Of a DNA stretch of 64,000 bases, positions 10,830-23,921 are shown piece after piece. A model generated the notes under the pieces. That model ran no database searches. It saw only the letters and a list, made by a program, of their open reading frames with translations, and was not told the origin of the DNA. Made by a program: the position numbers and the translations under genes. Numbering within the stretch: position 1 is the stretch's first letter; each line of letters starts with the position of its first letter. Source of the stretch: Cristatella mucedo (taxonomy: Eukaryota > Bryozoa > Phylactolaemata > Cristatellidae); the NCBI GenBank assembly GCA_009760855.2, contig WPIO01000002.1, positions 4,053,001 through 4,117,000 on the forward strand, in the 5' to 3' direction.

Positions 10830-12407
10830 CTACAGCCTTTTGAAAGGTGCTGGGACATGACCTGAGGCTAATGACATTTTTATTATGTCAGTTGTGCATT
10901 GCAGCAGCAGATCAATGCAACGTAGGAGCAGGACAGTGGGAATAGGGTCCAGAGGACTTGTTGTCTTCTTTGATTGAGATACGAACTTTAGGACTAGATC
11001 ACTAGTGACCTGCTTAAATGCAGACATTGAGGTGCAGCCAGGAACCGAGGAACAGCATTCTAGTGGGGAGGTTGTCATCGCAGGGATGGATTCCCTGATC
11101 TTGTCTATCTTCTGCACAAAGAATCGAGAGAAGCGATCGGCTAGATGAATATAAGGATCATCAGGTATGGAGCTAATCTGGGAATGGTTGAGGAGAGGGT
11201 TTATTGTCGACATCAGCATTTTTGGATTGTGCATCTGTGATTGAACAATGTTTTTACAAAAACTAGACTTAGCCTTTGCTAGGATCGATTGGTACGACCT
11301 ACAGTAGTCTTCATATGCCTGTCGATGGACAGTTAGTCCAGATCTTTTGTATGCTTTTTCAAGCTTCCGTTCAGTAGACTTGGATAGTTTAATGTCTGCG
11401 GTAAACCATAGGCCGTCTGGGCGGGGGCGCACAGTATGCTTTGTCAGAGGGGAAAACTCTTCTAGCGTGTCAGGTGGTGTCGGGTTGAAGCTATCTACCA
11501 ATGATGACAGATCGGAGTGAGGATTGACCAGCAGAGGTGAAGCAGATATTCTCACACGGACAGCATCGATTTCAAGGGTCTTGAGGTTTCGCGATTCACA
11601 TGTTATTTTAGAGGAGAATGTGGGCACACACTGTAGATTGAATGAGATCTGCATGTGGTCAGATAAGCAGGATTTGGTAATAATTGGTGATGACAAATTG
11701 CAGTTATATGAGAAAATCTGGTCGAGTGTGTGACCCTTGATGTGGGTAGGGCCATGCACATGAGCCACAAGAGACAATGACTCAGTCAATGCACGAAATT
11801 CGGTGCTGAAAGCGTCAGATAAGTTATCAAAGTGAATGTTGAAATCACCCATTACGAGGAAGGATCGATTTCTTGCACAAAGAATCGAAATGAGATTGGA
11901 GAAATCTGAGATAAAGAAGGATTTGGTACCTGGTGAGCGATAGACTACTGCCGCTATCGGTAGCTTGTTTTCGGGTGAGATTAAGTCAATTGATTCGAAA
12001 GACTGCTTCGAGGGTACAGCAAATGGCTTGAAGTTGAATTTCGAGCGCAAGACAATAGCAACTCCACCTCCAGTTTTGATTGATCTAGGGGTGTGAAAGA
12101 ACAAGAAGCAAGATGGAGTTGCGTCTTTAATTGTCGGACAGTTTATCGATTTCAGCCAAGTTTTAGTTAGGGCGAGCAGGTCGATACCATTTTCAGAAAT
12201 AAGGTCGCTTATTACTAGAGGTTTATTGCACATTGAGTGATGATTCCAAAGGCAAGCGTTAAGTCTGGCCGATGGGGTTACAACAGGCTTGATTACCACT
12301 AAGTTTGAGGAATTTACAGTGAAGCATGTGGGAGAGCGTGCTGAGTGGTTCGAGACAATGCTAGGAATACCGAACGAGCTGGTACTCAGCTTGCAGGTTC
12401 CGCCCAA
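10830..12407 (-). pseudogene. L2-A ORF2 N-terminal part: AP-like endonuclease
   Basis: Translation shows the endonuclease blocks in order: LNAC...NK, LLALTKTWL, GGGVAIV, VVYRSPG, VMGDFNIHFD, HTLDQIF and LSDHMQISF. GDFN and SDH are intact. The usual catalytic Glu in the ALTETWL block is Lys here, which should abolish nicking. The frame has no ATG at its left end: codon 1 is TTG and the true ORF2 start is unclear. It ends at 10830 in a run of A residues, where a one-base loss shifts the frame before the RT domain. Confidence 0.8.
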
Positions 12408-12896
12408 CGAGCTGCGTCTGAGCTGGCGGTTCCGGCTACCCCGGCGGCTACTGGGTGCTTTTCTTTTGTTAATGCATAGTTCATGAATCTTAGCAACAAC
12501 ATTAATATCTAGGAATGCATTTGATATGCGATGACAGCACAGGTTTTAAAAGTTTTACGACGTCTCTTTAAACATTGGAATAAACTAGTACAGCAACAAC
12601 AGTCATTGCTCTGTTAATAGGACTCAGCTATACTTTTGCTTTTAGTGTTCTCATCGCTCTGCTCCCCCATCGACTCTTTACACCCCTCTCTAGAGGACAC
12701 ATTGAGCACCTTTTTAGGACACCTTAATTACTCACTAGATACGACAAAACCCTATAAATGCATCGGTACAGCCAGCTGGTAGCTCGTGACCTTTGCAGAG
12801 AGTCTTGATATCCTGTTACAGAACAGCCCTTTGCCAAAGAGCCTTTTGGTGTCCACGTTTAAGTCTTTATGTAGCCTATGGAGGTCGGAACCATCA

Positions 12897-13297
12897 CCGT
12901 CAACCTTAAATCCTTTGGAGACCGTGCATTTAATTCGTATGCTCCCAAAGCCTGGAACTCCCTCCCGACCTGCATCAGAACATCCTATGACCTGACCACA
13001 TTTAAAAGGAACTTCAAAACGCTCCTGTTTAGGACAGCATTTAGTGGGTCCCTGTGATTCGTCCTTCACGTGCTTATGTGTGCTGGCACTGTGCATGCTG
13101 CCACTAACCACATTTTCATGCTGATCCTGTGCATGTCACCCCTAACCATGTTATTCATTTTGTTTGTTTTTCAAGCATGATTTTACTTACCATTCAATTG
13201 CATTTCCCTTTGCAGCAAATGTAAAGCGCCTAGAAAGAGATTAGGTTCTCTGAGGGCGCTTTATCAAGTACTTTATTATTATAATTATTACTTGATA
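12897..13297 (+). mobile_element. L2-A, 5'-truncated copy
   Basis: It carries the ORF2 C-terminal end (PKPGTPS-type frame), the 3' untranslated region, the hairpin (arms 13223-13230 and 13255-13262) and an ATT-rich tail. Unit B has no insertion at the matching place (about 20060), which fixes both ends. Confidence 0.85.
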
Positions 13298-13654
13298 ACG
13301 AATTTGGAAGGCTGGCTTGCTCCCAATCAGCTTAGCTACGACTTGGCTCCGGTCATGACAATGTCTATTCCTTCAACACTATATTCCTACACTTCGTAGC
13401 TCATCCTATACTTTGGATAGAATAGTCTCGATTTATTATTAACAGTTATCAATATATTTTAGTGCACACAATTTGGAGAGACTGAAGTTTTTCTTGCAAC
13501 AAAAGAGCCCGAGGTCTAGATTGCTTCTCCCTATAGATAAGTCTAGCAGTGAGTGATTATTCTTGTTAAAGTTTAGGCGCTTGATCAACTTGAGATATGA
13601 ACACAACTTCCTATTAAATGTGGTTGTTACCTGGATTTATTTTATAGTAATAAT

Positions 13655-14400
13655 AACAATACATTAGTTTGGTGGAACCCTCAGGAAACTCAGCCTCATT
13701 TTATACACTTTAAATGTGATGTAAAGCAGACAGTATTATAGGGTTAGTGGTAGCATGGATGACATCTACAAGCATGACAATGTTAGAGAGGTGAAATGGG
13801 CAGAGTCTGCATGAAAATACGGTTAGTGGCAGCATGCACAGTGTTAGCATGCTTTTGCAGGCATAAGCACGAAAATAACGAAGCACAAGGACCCACTAAA
13901 TGCTGCGATAAAAAGGTCTATGTATAGCTTCTTTTTCAACGTCGCAGCATGTCGTGACGTCAGTCCGGAGTGAACTTCAGCCTTTGGGAGCGTACAAACT
14001 TAAGGCACAGTATCAAAGGATTTGAGGCTCGCAAGAGGTGTAGCTATACGATCAGATTTAGAAAAGCCTACTGTATCATACCTAGCCTAATAGGGAAGCA
14101 GTTCTGACAGGTTGGCTGGAGCCAAATTATTAAGGACCTTCATGCATGCGACCGGACCTTGCAGTTGATGCACTGCTGAATTGGGAGCCAGTGCAGGTCG
14201 GCACTAACTGGTGTAATGTGGCTACTGCGAAGCTCTCAATAGATATGCATAGCTGCAGAGTTGTGCAGCGACTGCAAACGCTCGATTGACACACTGATAA
14301 ACCAGCAAGCAATGAGATGCTGCAATCGCGTCGGGATGTTACAAATACATGGGCCAACGTGGATGTATTGTAGACCTGCTATAACATATAACTGAATTTT
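13655..14400 (-). mobile_element. Old L2-A copy, shared by both tandem units
   Basis: This is a strongly diverged minus-strand L2-A with the C-terminal ORF2 region and 3' end. The same insertion is at 20440-21130 in unit B, so it predates the tandem duplication. No frame is intact. Confidence 0.7.
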
Positions 14401-15224
14401 ACAAGAAATACTGCTGACCTTTTGCAAAATAATTTAGCATTAAGTGTAGTCTGATTAGCTAAGCTTTAGAACGACATCTAGGTGTTCCAGATTCCTGACA
14501 GATTTAGTCTAGAAAATGGTTGAGGGTCCAATTGTTTCACTGTTTCTCTCTCAAGTGATGGAAGAGTCAGTAGGCAACAAAATATGCGTGGCTACTTTTT
14601 AGTGCAGCTCAACGATAATTAAACAATTTCATTGATAAAGTTCATTTTTCAGGGCTACTAAGCTTAAAGATTATCAATTTATTTGTTTATAATACAATTT
14701 AAACTTAACCACGAATATAGTCCGAGAGTACGATTGCTCATTTTGCAGACATACTTTTGTAGCTACAAAGCTATCTCACGTTGGCATGTGGGTATAGCTT
14801 TTTAGTCAGTGGTAACATTCAACTGAAAATGAAAGAAAGTGCCAACATTACATTGCTGCTTAAAAAAAGTTTTGGTCATTTAGCCAGCAATATAGTAGTT
14901 GTTTTTTTTCAAATAATTTTAATGTTTAATTTAAACAAGTTAACCTCTTTTCTTACATCTATCCGATTGTGAATCTGTGCACACTAAGCCCTGGTGTCGT
15001 TGTTCTAACCTGTCACGTTGGTTTGGTTGTAAGCTCATGAAGACCCACAAGAACTTGGTTACTACAACTAGGCTACTTTGAGTATGGTCTAGAATTAAAA
15101 AGTTAATTCCCAATGAGCACTCACGTGACATATCTGATCATTTCTAACAAATCGGTAGGTATAGAATAACCCTATTACGGCATTTGAAAGTTTACCGACG
15201 ATGAATATGATAAGGTATACAGTT

Positions 15225-15245
15225 ACACACACACACACACACACC
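15225..15245. repeat. (CA)n microsatellite
   Basis: Short perfect CA run. Confidence 0.95.
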
Positions 15246-15530
15246 CAACAAGGGCGCACATCTCATCAAACTGGGCAAAGTTCTTGTTAGACGACATGAA
15301 GAACAGCAATTTTCGTAAAGACCATCCATTTCGGAAGGAAGCATACAACTACTCATGGTGGCAACCGAGAAAATACATGTTTAGTTGAACGGTAACCTGC
15401 GTTCCGAAGAGGCCTTTCTAAAAATCAAGCAGGCACGAGGAGTCCTAGAACAGAAAGGTTTTCCACATTTTTAGACTTTGACTTGACCGCAAAAAGATTG
15501 CCATTCAAACTTTTGATTCAAGTCTGCCCG

Positions 15531-16320
15531 CTTTCAGCTACATAGCATTGCTAAAATTTGGATTTGTTTAGATAAGGATACCACATCCAAGTTGGTCCAT
15601 GCATTCGTGACATCCCGTCTTGACTTCTGTAACTCACAGCTTGCTGGCCTACCGGCATCTACAATAGGGCGCTTACAGCTAGTGCGAAACTCTGCAGCTA
15701 GACTTGTCTGTCGTGAGCGTCACAGTTGCAATATCACACCACTTCTCGCCGATCGGCACTGGCTACCATTCAAGCTACGTATTGACTTCAAAGTTTTGTC
15801 GATTACTTTTAGGTCACTTTAGGCTCCAGCCTATCTTTCAGATCGACTCCCCCACTAGGGCCAAGTATTGAACCACCCGCTTTTCAGAATCTAACATTTC
15901 AAAAAACCTCGTACAAAAATCAAATCCTTTGCAGACCGTGCATTTAGTTCGTATTCTCCCAAAGCCTGGAATTCACTCTCGACTAGCGGCACAACATCTC
16001 CTGATTTGACCACATTTAAAAAGAACTTAAAAACGCACCTGTTTATGACAGCATTTAGCGGGTCCCTATGATTCATCCTTGATGTGCTTATGCGTGCTGC
16101 CACGGTGCATGCTGCCACTAACCACACTTGCATGCTGACCCTGTGCGTGTCATCCCTAACCATGTTATGCATGTTGTTTAACAAGCATGACATCATTCAC
16201 CATTCAATCCCGCTTCTCTTTGCAGCAAATGTAAAGCACATAGAAAGATATTGAGTTATCTGACGGTGCTTTATCAAACGACTTATTATTATTATTATTA
16301 TTGATTAAAACTTCGTTTTT
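15531..16320 (+). mobile_element. L2-A, 5'-truncated copy with target-site duplication
   Basis: Plus-strand copy from the RT C-terminus (HAFVTSRLDFCNSQLAGLP) to the ATT tail at about 16305. The sequence TTTCAGCTA occurs at both ends (about 15532 and 16318), consistent with a 9-bp target-site duplication. The matching site in unit B (about 22330) is empty, so the insertion is younger than the duplication. Confidence 0.8.
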
Positions 16321-16700
16321 CAGCTATTTACCGTAGTGTTAACATAAAGTAACTGTTCAATCAAAGCAGTTAGATGATACCTTTTGAAACTGCTGCTTGT
16401 CACCGGGTTAAAATATCTTCAGATTTTTGCACTTCTTGAGAGGGTTGCGTCACACTTTTCTGCATCAGTGCTTGCCTACCAATGGTTTTGGCTACAGTGT
16501 AAGAAAAATCGTTTTCTGTATAAGCTCGGAAAATTGCTGTTTTTATAAGACTAGTAAAACCTTTCTGCAGTATTTAAAGCGGGAAGTTTATTCGGAGCGA
16601 TTCTGCTAAAGCCGAGGTGTCTATTATAAGGAAAATAGCTCCACTCTGCAGTGGGCTTTACATATTCTGAAAGTGTTTTTGCAACCTTAGTGGGTTAGAA

Positions 16701-17779
16701 GGAGGTGACATTTTTTGGTAGCTCTGTCCGACTTATGCTTACGGTGTGTATCCTGAAGCAGGCAATAATTTAATGCCTACCGCTAAGGCTGTGCTGCAGC
16801 TACACAAAACCAGTCGTTGAATCAGCGGACAAAATTTTTTGCATCACTTTTTACACTGCTCTATTTGCACCATTATGTGCATATAGTGAAAGCTGTGCTT
16901 ATGGACTACACAATTTCAAGACCTAGTGAAATCGTAGTGCATCTCCATTCAAAGAACCTCTCTTTTACCTATTGATAACAATAATGTATTACTTCACTAA
17001 ATTGACTGCTATTACAATGTAATTGCAAAAGCCGCAGAGAGGAAAGTATTGAATATGATTCGTTCGGCGACTAATAACTATTTTAGTTGCTTGACTTGTG
17101 TGAGTACATACCGGCTACGGCTCACTTGCGTAACACCCGTGGTCAACTGCAGCAGCACTATTCATTTTTGAATGGTTAAGTGCATGAATGGTTGATAACT
17201 GCAGTTGGAAAAGAAACAGTAAGACTCGAATTCGGACTGGCCTTTGTATTGTTCCCTTGGACCAGAAATAGGCTGTTTTACCTCGATTATTGAACGCTAG
17301 CACAGTCTTCGGTTGACTTAGTAGTAAGTAATCGCCGGCATCCTTAGAAAATGTCTCTCTGTGCCAATACTGGACTTGTACTCTTGCACTACTTGTGGCT
17401 TTAGTTCAGAGTTGCTTAGATTTATTGCTGTTACTTCTGGATGATTTAAAATCTGTGATACATTTTGGACACTCTTCGCAAGCAACATCTAGATGGGTGC
17501 TTCCCATTGTATTGGTTAGTCTGTAATTAAGGAATTGTTTCTGATCTAATCTGGTACTAGGCACACTCGGTTCGCGGAGTAACGTGACTTAGAGTTCAGT
17601 GTGCTCTATGCAATAGATACATTTATCCAGAAAAATTTGGAGCTGAATTTTACCTAATTAAGGAGCATATTGTTTTGAACTTGAGTGAACTCCAGACCAG
17701 CAAAGCCTTAAGCTTAAGCCGGCAATGGGTTAGCACCTATTGATTAGAAATATGCTTCTAGATTAGTTAGACACTGATC
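16701..17779. other. Unique spacer between tandem units
   Basis: No convincing gene. A minus-strand frame at 17115-17303 begins without ATG and has no supported splice sites, so I do not call it. Confidence 0.4.
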
Positions 17780-20439
17780 TTTAGCCGAATAATAATTATT
17801 ACTTACTCAAAATAACTCGTAGGACAATATATCGGGTATCAACTGAATACAATTTGACGTTGTTTTTTGAGAGAACTTTAGCCTTATGTGCAGGGGCTCA
17901 ATGTTTGTGGCAAATTATACAGGCCACGATGGGAGGAAATTAACCTGCAAGTAAACTATGGTTCGCAGCAAGAGTGAATGAGAATAATACTGTCATGAAA
18001 AACCTCGAATAAGCTAACGAAGACAGCGGTGGTGAACTTATCATGGATGGTTTGAATATTTCAAATTTGATTAACCATCTATTTGTATTAACGATGCATG
18101 GTATGCCAGAATGTATAAAGGGTGAAATCTGGAAACTTGATACAAGGCCTTAGAGACCATGATATATGCGTGAGCTCATTAATATGACTCCCAATATTTT
18201 ACAATAATCTAATTTTGCAGTGTTGTCTTATAATTTGCTAGACAAAGGGATTGCTCATTATGTACCATTTATTGCCATTTTAGAGTACCTTACTTAGTAG
18301 AGTGTTCCGATATTGGTAACGTAAACATTTTCTGAAGTCATCGACTGGTTTGAGGCTTAGCAAGCTTCTCTACCAATCGGATGTTTAGTTCGGGTTGTTT
18401 TTGCACAGCGAGCTATGCAATAGTTGATAATTCTAGTTCAGCGGTGAACAAGTATTCAAGCTTCTACTACGTGCAATAATTGCATGCCTATCTATGTGCA
18501 GTATGCTGATAATTTGTTATGATAGAAAAGGCTGCCTAGAAATGGAATGCTGTTGGTATTAACGCACCCAATTTTTGTCTATTTTAATTTAAAGAAGTGT
18601 AATTTTGGAAATTGCATCGTCATGATCGTCCCGTCTTTGCATGCCAAGCAAATGTGTCCGTACAAGAATGCGCTCCGGTTTCTGTATAGGCATGTCAGTA
18701 AAGCAAATAAAAAAACATTATGTTTTATGTTATTGATGACCTGGATATCGAGATTTCTTGATCCAAAGCAGTTAGTTGTTGATTATATCTGGATTATGGA
18801 TGCTGGTACCTCCTAGCACTTAAAATTGCCATTGTAATGGACATACAGTGAACAATCTGGGGCAGCAAAATGTGGTTTACAGTTCTGAATGACTTGTCGA
18901 TTGGCCGGCAACCTTCCCTACTGAAAGGAATACAACTGGATTAAGGTGAGCCATAATTTTTGAATGCCGTTGAATGGTCAACCAAATTTTCAATTGATCA
19001 AGACAAGAGCAAGATATTATGCCACACTGGGTAAGTTACGGCTCTTTATAATTCGACGCAAGGGCCTATGCAGTAAACCAAACATGAAAATTACACCTGT
19101 TTTCTCTTTCTGCAAATAGCCAATGCTTCCTGTAGGCTTGTCTATCTAAGCCTGGCTTGCTGTAACCACGATTTGTAGCTAGAAGACGTGTATCATTGCA
19201 GAGGATGCTCGTCATAATTTTGGGAAGTCAGATAATGTTCGTGAGCACCATTGAAATTATCCTGGTCTGAGGTTTATGCTGGTTCTTCAGCAGTCTAATT
19301 CATGATCGCTCCAAGTTGGAGACGGGTAAAAGCAGTGTTCGTATCAAGTTAGTCTAGCTCATTAACAGTTTAGAGGTATAGCTTCCACGGTGACAATTTG
19401 AGTACTAGCGTACTGCGAAAATCTCATCACGGTGGAGTTCGCATTCTTGTCATTTGAAAGCAACATTTCCCTGTCTTTTTGGGCATTTTTGGCGCTCAGT
19501 AAATTCTGCTACAACCACCTAATGGATTACATAATACTTTAGTTACCGATTCCTTTATAATAGCCACTAATCAACGTATGCTTGTTTAGACTATAGCATT
19601 GCCAAAAGATTTGTTTTATACCACATGGCTTTAACATTTTACTACGCCTCTTTTAACATGGTAAGTATCTATCACAGCAATGTCAGCTTGTCCTTGGCAA
19701 ATAGCACACAACTGTACTTTTGCTATGACTGTTCTCATAGCTCTAACGACTCTATGCCTCTTTCGTGTAGCCTACTGCCAGAATTCACATTTATATGAGA
19801 ATTCTGTCATTTATATGAGAATTGAGTTCTTTTTGTAAGAAAATTACCACGAGACAAACTACGTTGGTATAGGACACCCTAGTTTCTCACTAGATATGAC
19901 AAACCCCCAATAGAGCGATCGGGTAAGAAAGCTGGTAGGGCATGACCTTTGCAGAGGGTCTGGATATCCTGTTACCGAAAACCCTTTCACTAAAGGGTTG
20001 TTTGATGTCCACATTCCAGTTTTAATGTAGGTTAGGGAAGTCACAAGTAACGTTTGATGCAGCATTTGAAAGGCTGGCTTGCTCCCAATCAGCTCCCTAC
20101 TACTTGGCTCCGGCCGCAGTAATGTATATACTCCTACAATAATGTATTCCTATACTTGGTAACTCATCCTATATTTTGGGTAGATCAGTGTCGCAAAATT
20201 CAAGAGTACCTGAATATGACCATTTAATTTATAATGAACATTTATCAATGTATTTTAGGGCACACAATTTGGAGATACTGGAGTTTTTCTCACAACAAAA
20301 GAACGTAAGGTGTCGATTGCTGCTCCCTATAGATGATATTAGCAGTCAGTGATAGTTATTATAGTTTAGGTGCATGATTAACTTGCGATATGAGCACAAG
20401 TTCCTAGTAAATGTGGCTATAAGCTTGATTTACTTAAGA

Positions 20440-21130
20440 ATTACAACAATTACAATAAATCATAAATTAGTAACGACCCCTTAAAGAACTTAGCCTCTTT
20501 CTAGGCCCTTAATATGTAATTTAAAGTATGCAGTATCAAGTTGGAGGTGACATGTACAGAGGTCAGCATGCAAATACGGCTAGAGGCAGCATGCACGGTG
20601 TCAAATCGCATAAGCAGGCATTAGCCTGCATAAACACGAAAAGGATAAATCACAAGGAATCACTAAATGCTGCTATAAAAAGGTCTGTTTATAGCTTCTT
20701 TTTTAATGCCGTGGCATGTCTTGACGGCAATCGGAAGGGGATTTCAGGCTTCGGGAACGTACGAAATAAAGGCACAGTATCCAAAGGATTTGAGGCTCGG
20801 ATGAGGGGAAGCTAAACAATTTGATTCAGAAAAGCGTCCAATGTAATACGTAGCCTAATAGCAAAGTAGTTCTGGAAGGTTAGCTAGAGCCACGTAATTA
20901 GGAACCGTAATGTATGCGACCCGACCGTGCAGTCAATGCATTGCTGAAGTGGAAGCCAGTGCAGGTCGGCAAGAAGTGGTGTAACATGGCGTTTTTCTCG
21001 GTAGACAAGCCTAGCTGCAGTATTATGCATCGACTGCAAGTGCCTGATTGCATTGACCAGCAAGAATTGAGGTGCAGCAATCAAGACGTGATGCTACAAA
21101 TACCTGGACAAACTTGGATGTATTGTAGCC
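20440..21130 (-). mobile_element. Old L2-A copy in unit B
   Basis: Orthologous to the copy at 13655-14400. Fragments of the C-terminal frame remain (LHWLP-like on the minus strand at 20884-21084) but stops abound. Confidence 0.65.
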
Positions 21131-22389
21131 TTGTTGTACAATATCCTGAAATTATAAAAGAAACACAGCTAATCACTTGAACAGTTTAGCATTAATTGGA
21201 ACGATGCTAGCTGAGCTTTTGATCGGCATCCCAGAGTTCACTAGATGCTTGACAGAGTTAGTCTACATATTGCTTGAAGGTCCAATATCTTAGCTACTTC
21301 TATCTTAAGTGACGGTCGAGTCATTATTGTGGGCAGAGTGATAACTTTAGGTACTTTTTGTGCAGCCCAACGATATGGCAACAATTGTGCGGATAAAGCT
21401 CGCCGTTTCCGGGGTTACTAAGCTAAAATATAATAAAAATATAAATATAATCACTTCATTTGGTGAGACAAAAATTAGAAGCGAACACTTTATAGCTGTC
21501 TGAGAGTATGATTCCTTATTTTGCTGAAATAATTTTGTAGCTCCAAAGTGATTTTATGTTGGCTTGCAAGTGCAGCTTCTTACTCGGTGTCAGCATTCAA
21601 CTGAAAATTTAAGAAAAGTGTACAGCATTATACTTGCTTCAACAAGGATTTTTGGGATCTAGCTAGTTAAATGATGGTTTTTAGCACATACCCTGAGTTT
21701 TAAATGTAAACGGTTAAACGTCTCCTTTTTAAATCCATCCGATTATAAGCCGTTGAGCCCCGAACCCTGGTGTCATTGTTCTAAACTGACATATTAGTTT
21801 GCTTTTTAGCTTAGGAAGACCCAAAAGAACTTCATCTGCTGGTGGATGTTAATAAAATCCAGGCTACTTCATGCTCTGCATAAAAATTGAAAAAAGAATT
21901 ATTAAAGAGTATTCACGTGACATATCTGATCATTCCTAAGACATCCGCTGCCTTTTACTAATGAGTTCTGACATTAACTATATAAATGCTCTATTACTGT
22001 CCTGGACATGTCTATTAATGAAGATGATCAGGCATGTAGTTAATCGCATCGACTTGCAATAATGGGCAACAGCTCTTAAAACTGGGTACAATTCTTGTCG
22101 GGCGACAAGAAGGAGAGCAATTTTCATATTGACCATTCATTTTGTAAGGAAGCATAAAATTATTCATGATTCCAACCAAGAAAAATACATATTTCTTTTA
22201 AAGGTAAGCTGCGTCCCGAAGGAGACTTTTTAATAATCAAGCAGCCAGTTGAAGTCATAAAATAGGGTGGTTGTTAACATTCGTAGGTTTTTAATTGACC
22301 ACCTAAAGTCTTTCATTCAACCATTTGATTCGCACACCCTTTAGTAGCTATTTACTGTAGCGTAAATACATCGATCAACTTTTAAATAG

Positions 22390-22560
22390 AAAAACTAAAG
22401 AGTATAATTAATTTGCATGGTGCCCTAAGAGGATATAGCCTCTATTCAGGCGCTTCCCTATGCTACAGGGCTCGAGCCTACGACCTATGCCTGACATTGA
22501 GCGGGCGTGCGGAGCAGTTTAATCATTGGGCCTAACAAGCACGTCTGCTCTTCAGCTGCT
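22390..22560 (-). mobile_element. SINE-1: tRNA-like head with L2-A tail
   Basis: On the minus strand a B-box-like GGCTCGAGCCC (22468-22478) follows a weak A-box region. The 3' part reads AAGCGCC, GAATAGAGG, CCTCTTAGGGC and then ATTA-rich tail, which is the L2-A terminal hairpin in diverged form. Absent from tandem unit A, so it inserted after the duplication. Confidence 0.6.
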
Positions 22561-22878
22561 TAAAATGTTTTTGATTCTTGTACTTCTCCAGGGGTTACAA
22601 CAAACTTTCCTGTTTCAGTACCTTTGTACCTATGAAATTGGCTAGTGAGTAAGATAAATATTTTTCTATAACCAGAAAGTTCCGAAAATTGCAGATATTG
22701 CATGACCAGTAAAAACTTTCTGCAGCTTGTGAAGTGGTAATACATTGGGATCGTTGCATCTAAAGCATGGCTATCTACTGCAAGAAAACTAGCTCCAGAT
22801 ACCGCAGCGGGTTTTACATAGACTTAGCAGCCTTTAAATTATTTCTACGATAAAGGTATGCTTAAATGGCTACGAAGC

Positions 22879-22987
<109 letters not shown>

Positions 22988-22999
22988 CATATCATATCA

Positions 23000-23420
23000 T
23001 AAAAACTAACGGTTAATGTTGTGTCTGCATTGAGAGATATGTAATAGTTGGAAATGTTCGTTCAGCATTAAACCATTATTCAAGCTTCTGCAGCAGGCAA
23101 CTCACTGATATGCTCTATATGCGGTTTGCCAATAATTTGTAATGATAGAGATGATTACCTAGCTTGTTAACGCTGTCGGTATTTACACGCCCAATTTTTG
23201 ACTATTTAGATTTATAGAAGTTGAATTTGGCAATTGCGATGACATGATCGTCATTCGTCTTCATGCCAACCAATTTCGTAGGTGCAAGAATATTATCCAG
23301 TTCTGAGTCGGCATTTCACTAAAGCGAATAAAACTTTACTGTTCTCTGTTTTTGAGATTCCGATAGAGGCTGCTAATTCTGTTCAGAAATGAACTAAATG
23401 CTTGCTGCCAATTATAGCTT
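23000..23420 (+). repeat. Tandem duplication, third partial copy
   Basis: Aligns with 18400-18790 of unit B and about 8000-8400 of unit A ('cgcccaatttttg' and 'aagcgaataaa' landmarks). Its left end falls at the TA/TG microsatellite, which may mark a rearrangement junction. Confidence 0.65.
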
Positions 23421-23584
23421 CCAGACTCAGAATAATGTGGTTGAAAGCAGATTTGAGAGATTCAAAAACTTAAGCAATATGTTTCATACACTGGGCACAG
23501 CCTTTTTGCATTCATGAATTATAAATATAAGGTTCTCGTAAGAAAATTAAAGCTGTAGCAAGCAGTATCTATGTCTCTCTTCAG

Positions 23585-23793
23585 CCAACTTAACTGATGG
23601 CAACCTATACGCTGGGAAGTCCGAGATACGGAGATACTCGTTGGAGCTTGATAAGGCGTTTTTAACGGCCTGTGGCGTCGACCAATCAGTGGTCGCTACT
23701 GCAATTACGCATTTGAAAAATGCAGGCGAAAATATCGTACCGCACTTCACTTTATCGGCTGAGCGGAGGAAGGGTATCCCAGTGATTGCGTGA
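23585..23793 (+). CDS. Candidate exon, protein family unknown
   Basis: A good 3' splice site (tatctatgtctctcttcag) opens a frame of about 69 codons ending at TGA 23791-23793. Codons are strongly purine-first with many G starts. The translation is well mixed (NLTDGNLYAGKSEIRRY, later LDKAFLTACGVDQSVV). A donor-like AAGG|GTATCC near 23776 gives an alternative internal end in phase 1. The minus strand is also open for 124 codons (23547-23921, true ATG), so strand is not certain. I do not recognise the family. Confidence 0.4.
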
Positions 23794-23921
23794 CGCTTGC
23801 TTACGAGAAGTGAAATTGTTTTGAAACCAAGTTTCACCTCAGACGGCCTCCTGTAGCTCTTTATTTCGAAATTTAAGTTGAGATCATTAGCTTCATCTAA
23901 GTAAGTCGTGCAGTACAACAT

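Larger units (their letters stand above)
9187..12538 (-). mobile_element. L2-A non-LTR retrotransposon, longest copy
   Basis: The element lies on the minus strand: TAA-repeat 3' tail at 9187-9212, 3' hairpin at about 9225-9270, RT and endonuclease reading frames up to about 12480. Its boundaries follow from comparison with tandem unit B, which lacks it at about 19622. The family is called L2 from the domain order (AP-endonuclease then RT), the GVPQGSVLG and YADD-type blocks, and a tail ending in microsatellite repeats rather than poly(A). It inserted after the tandem duplication, or was lost from unit B. Confidence 0.85.
12539..16700 (+). repeat. Tandem duplication, unit A, right part
   Basis: This aligns with 19623-22860 after removing two L2-A insertions (12897-13297 and 15531-16320). 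Strong landmarks are 'ggctggcttgctcccaatc' at 13310 and 20070, and the segment around 13500 versus 20290. Confidence 0.7.
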
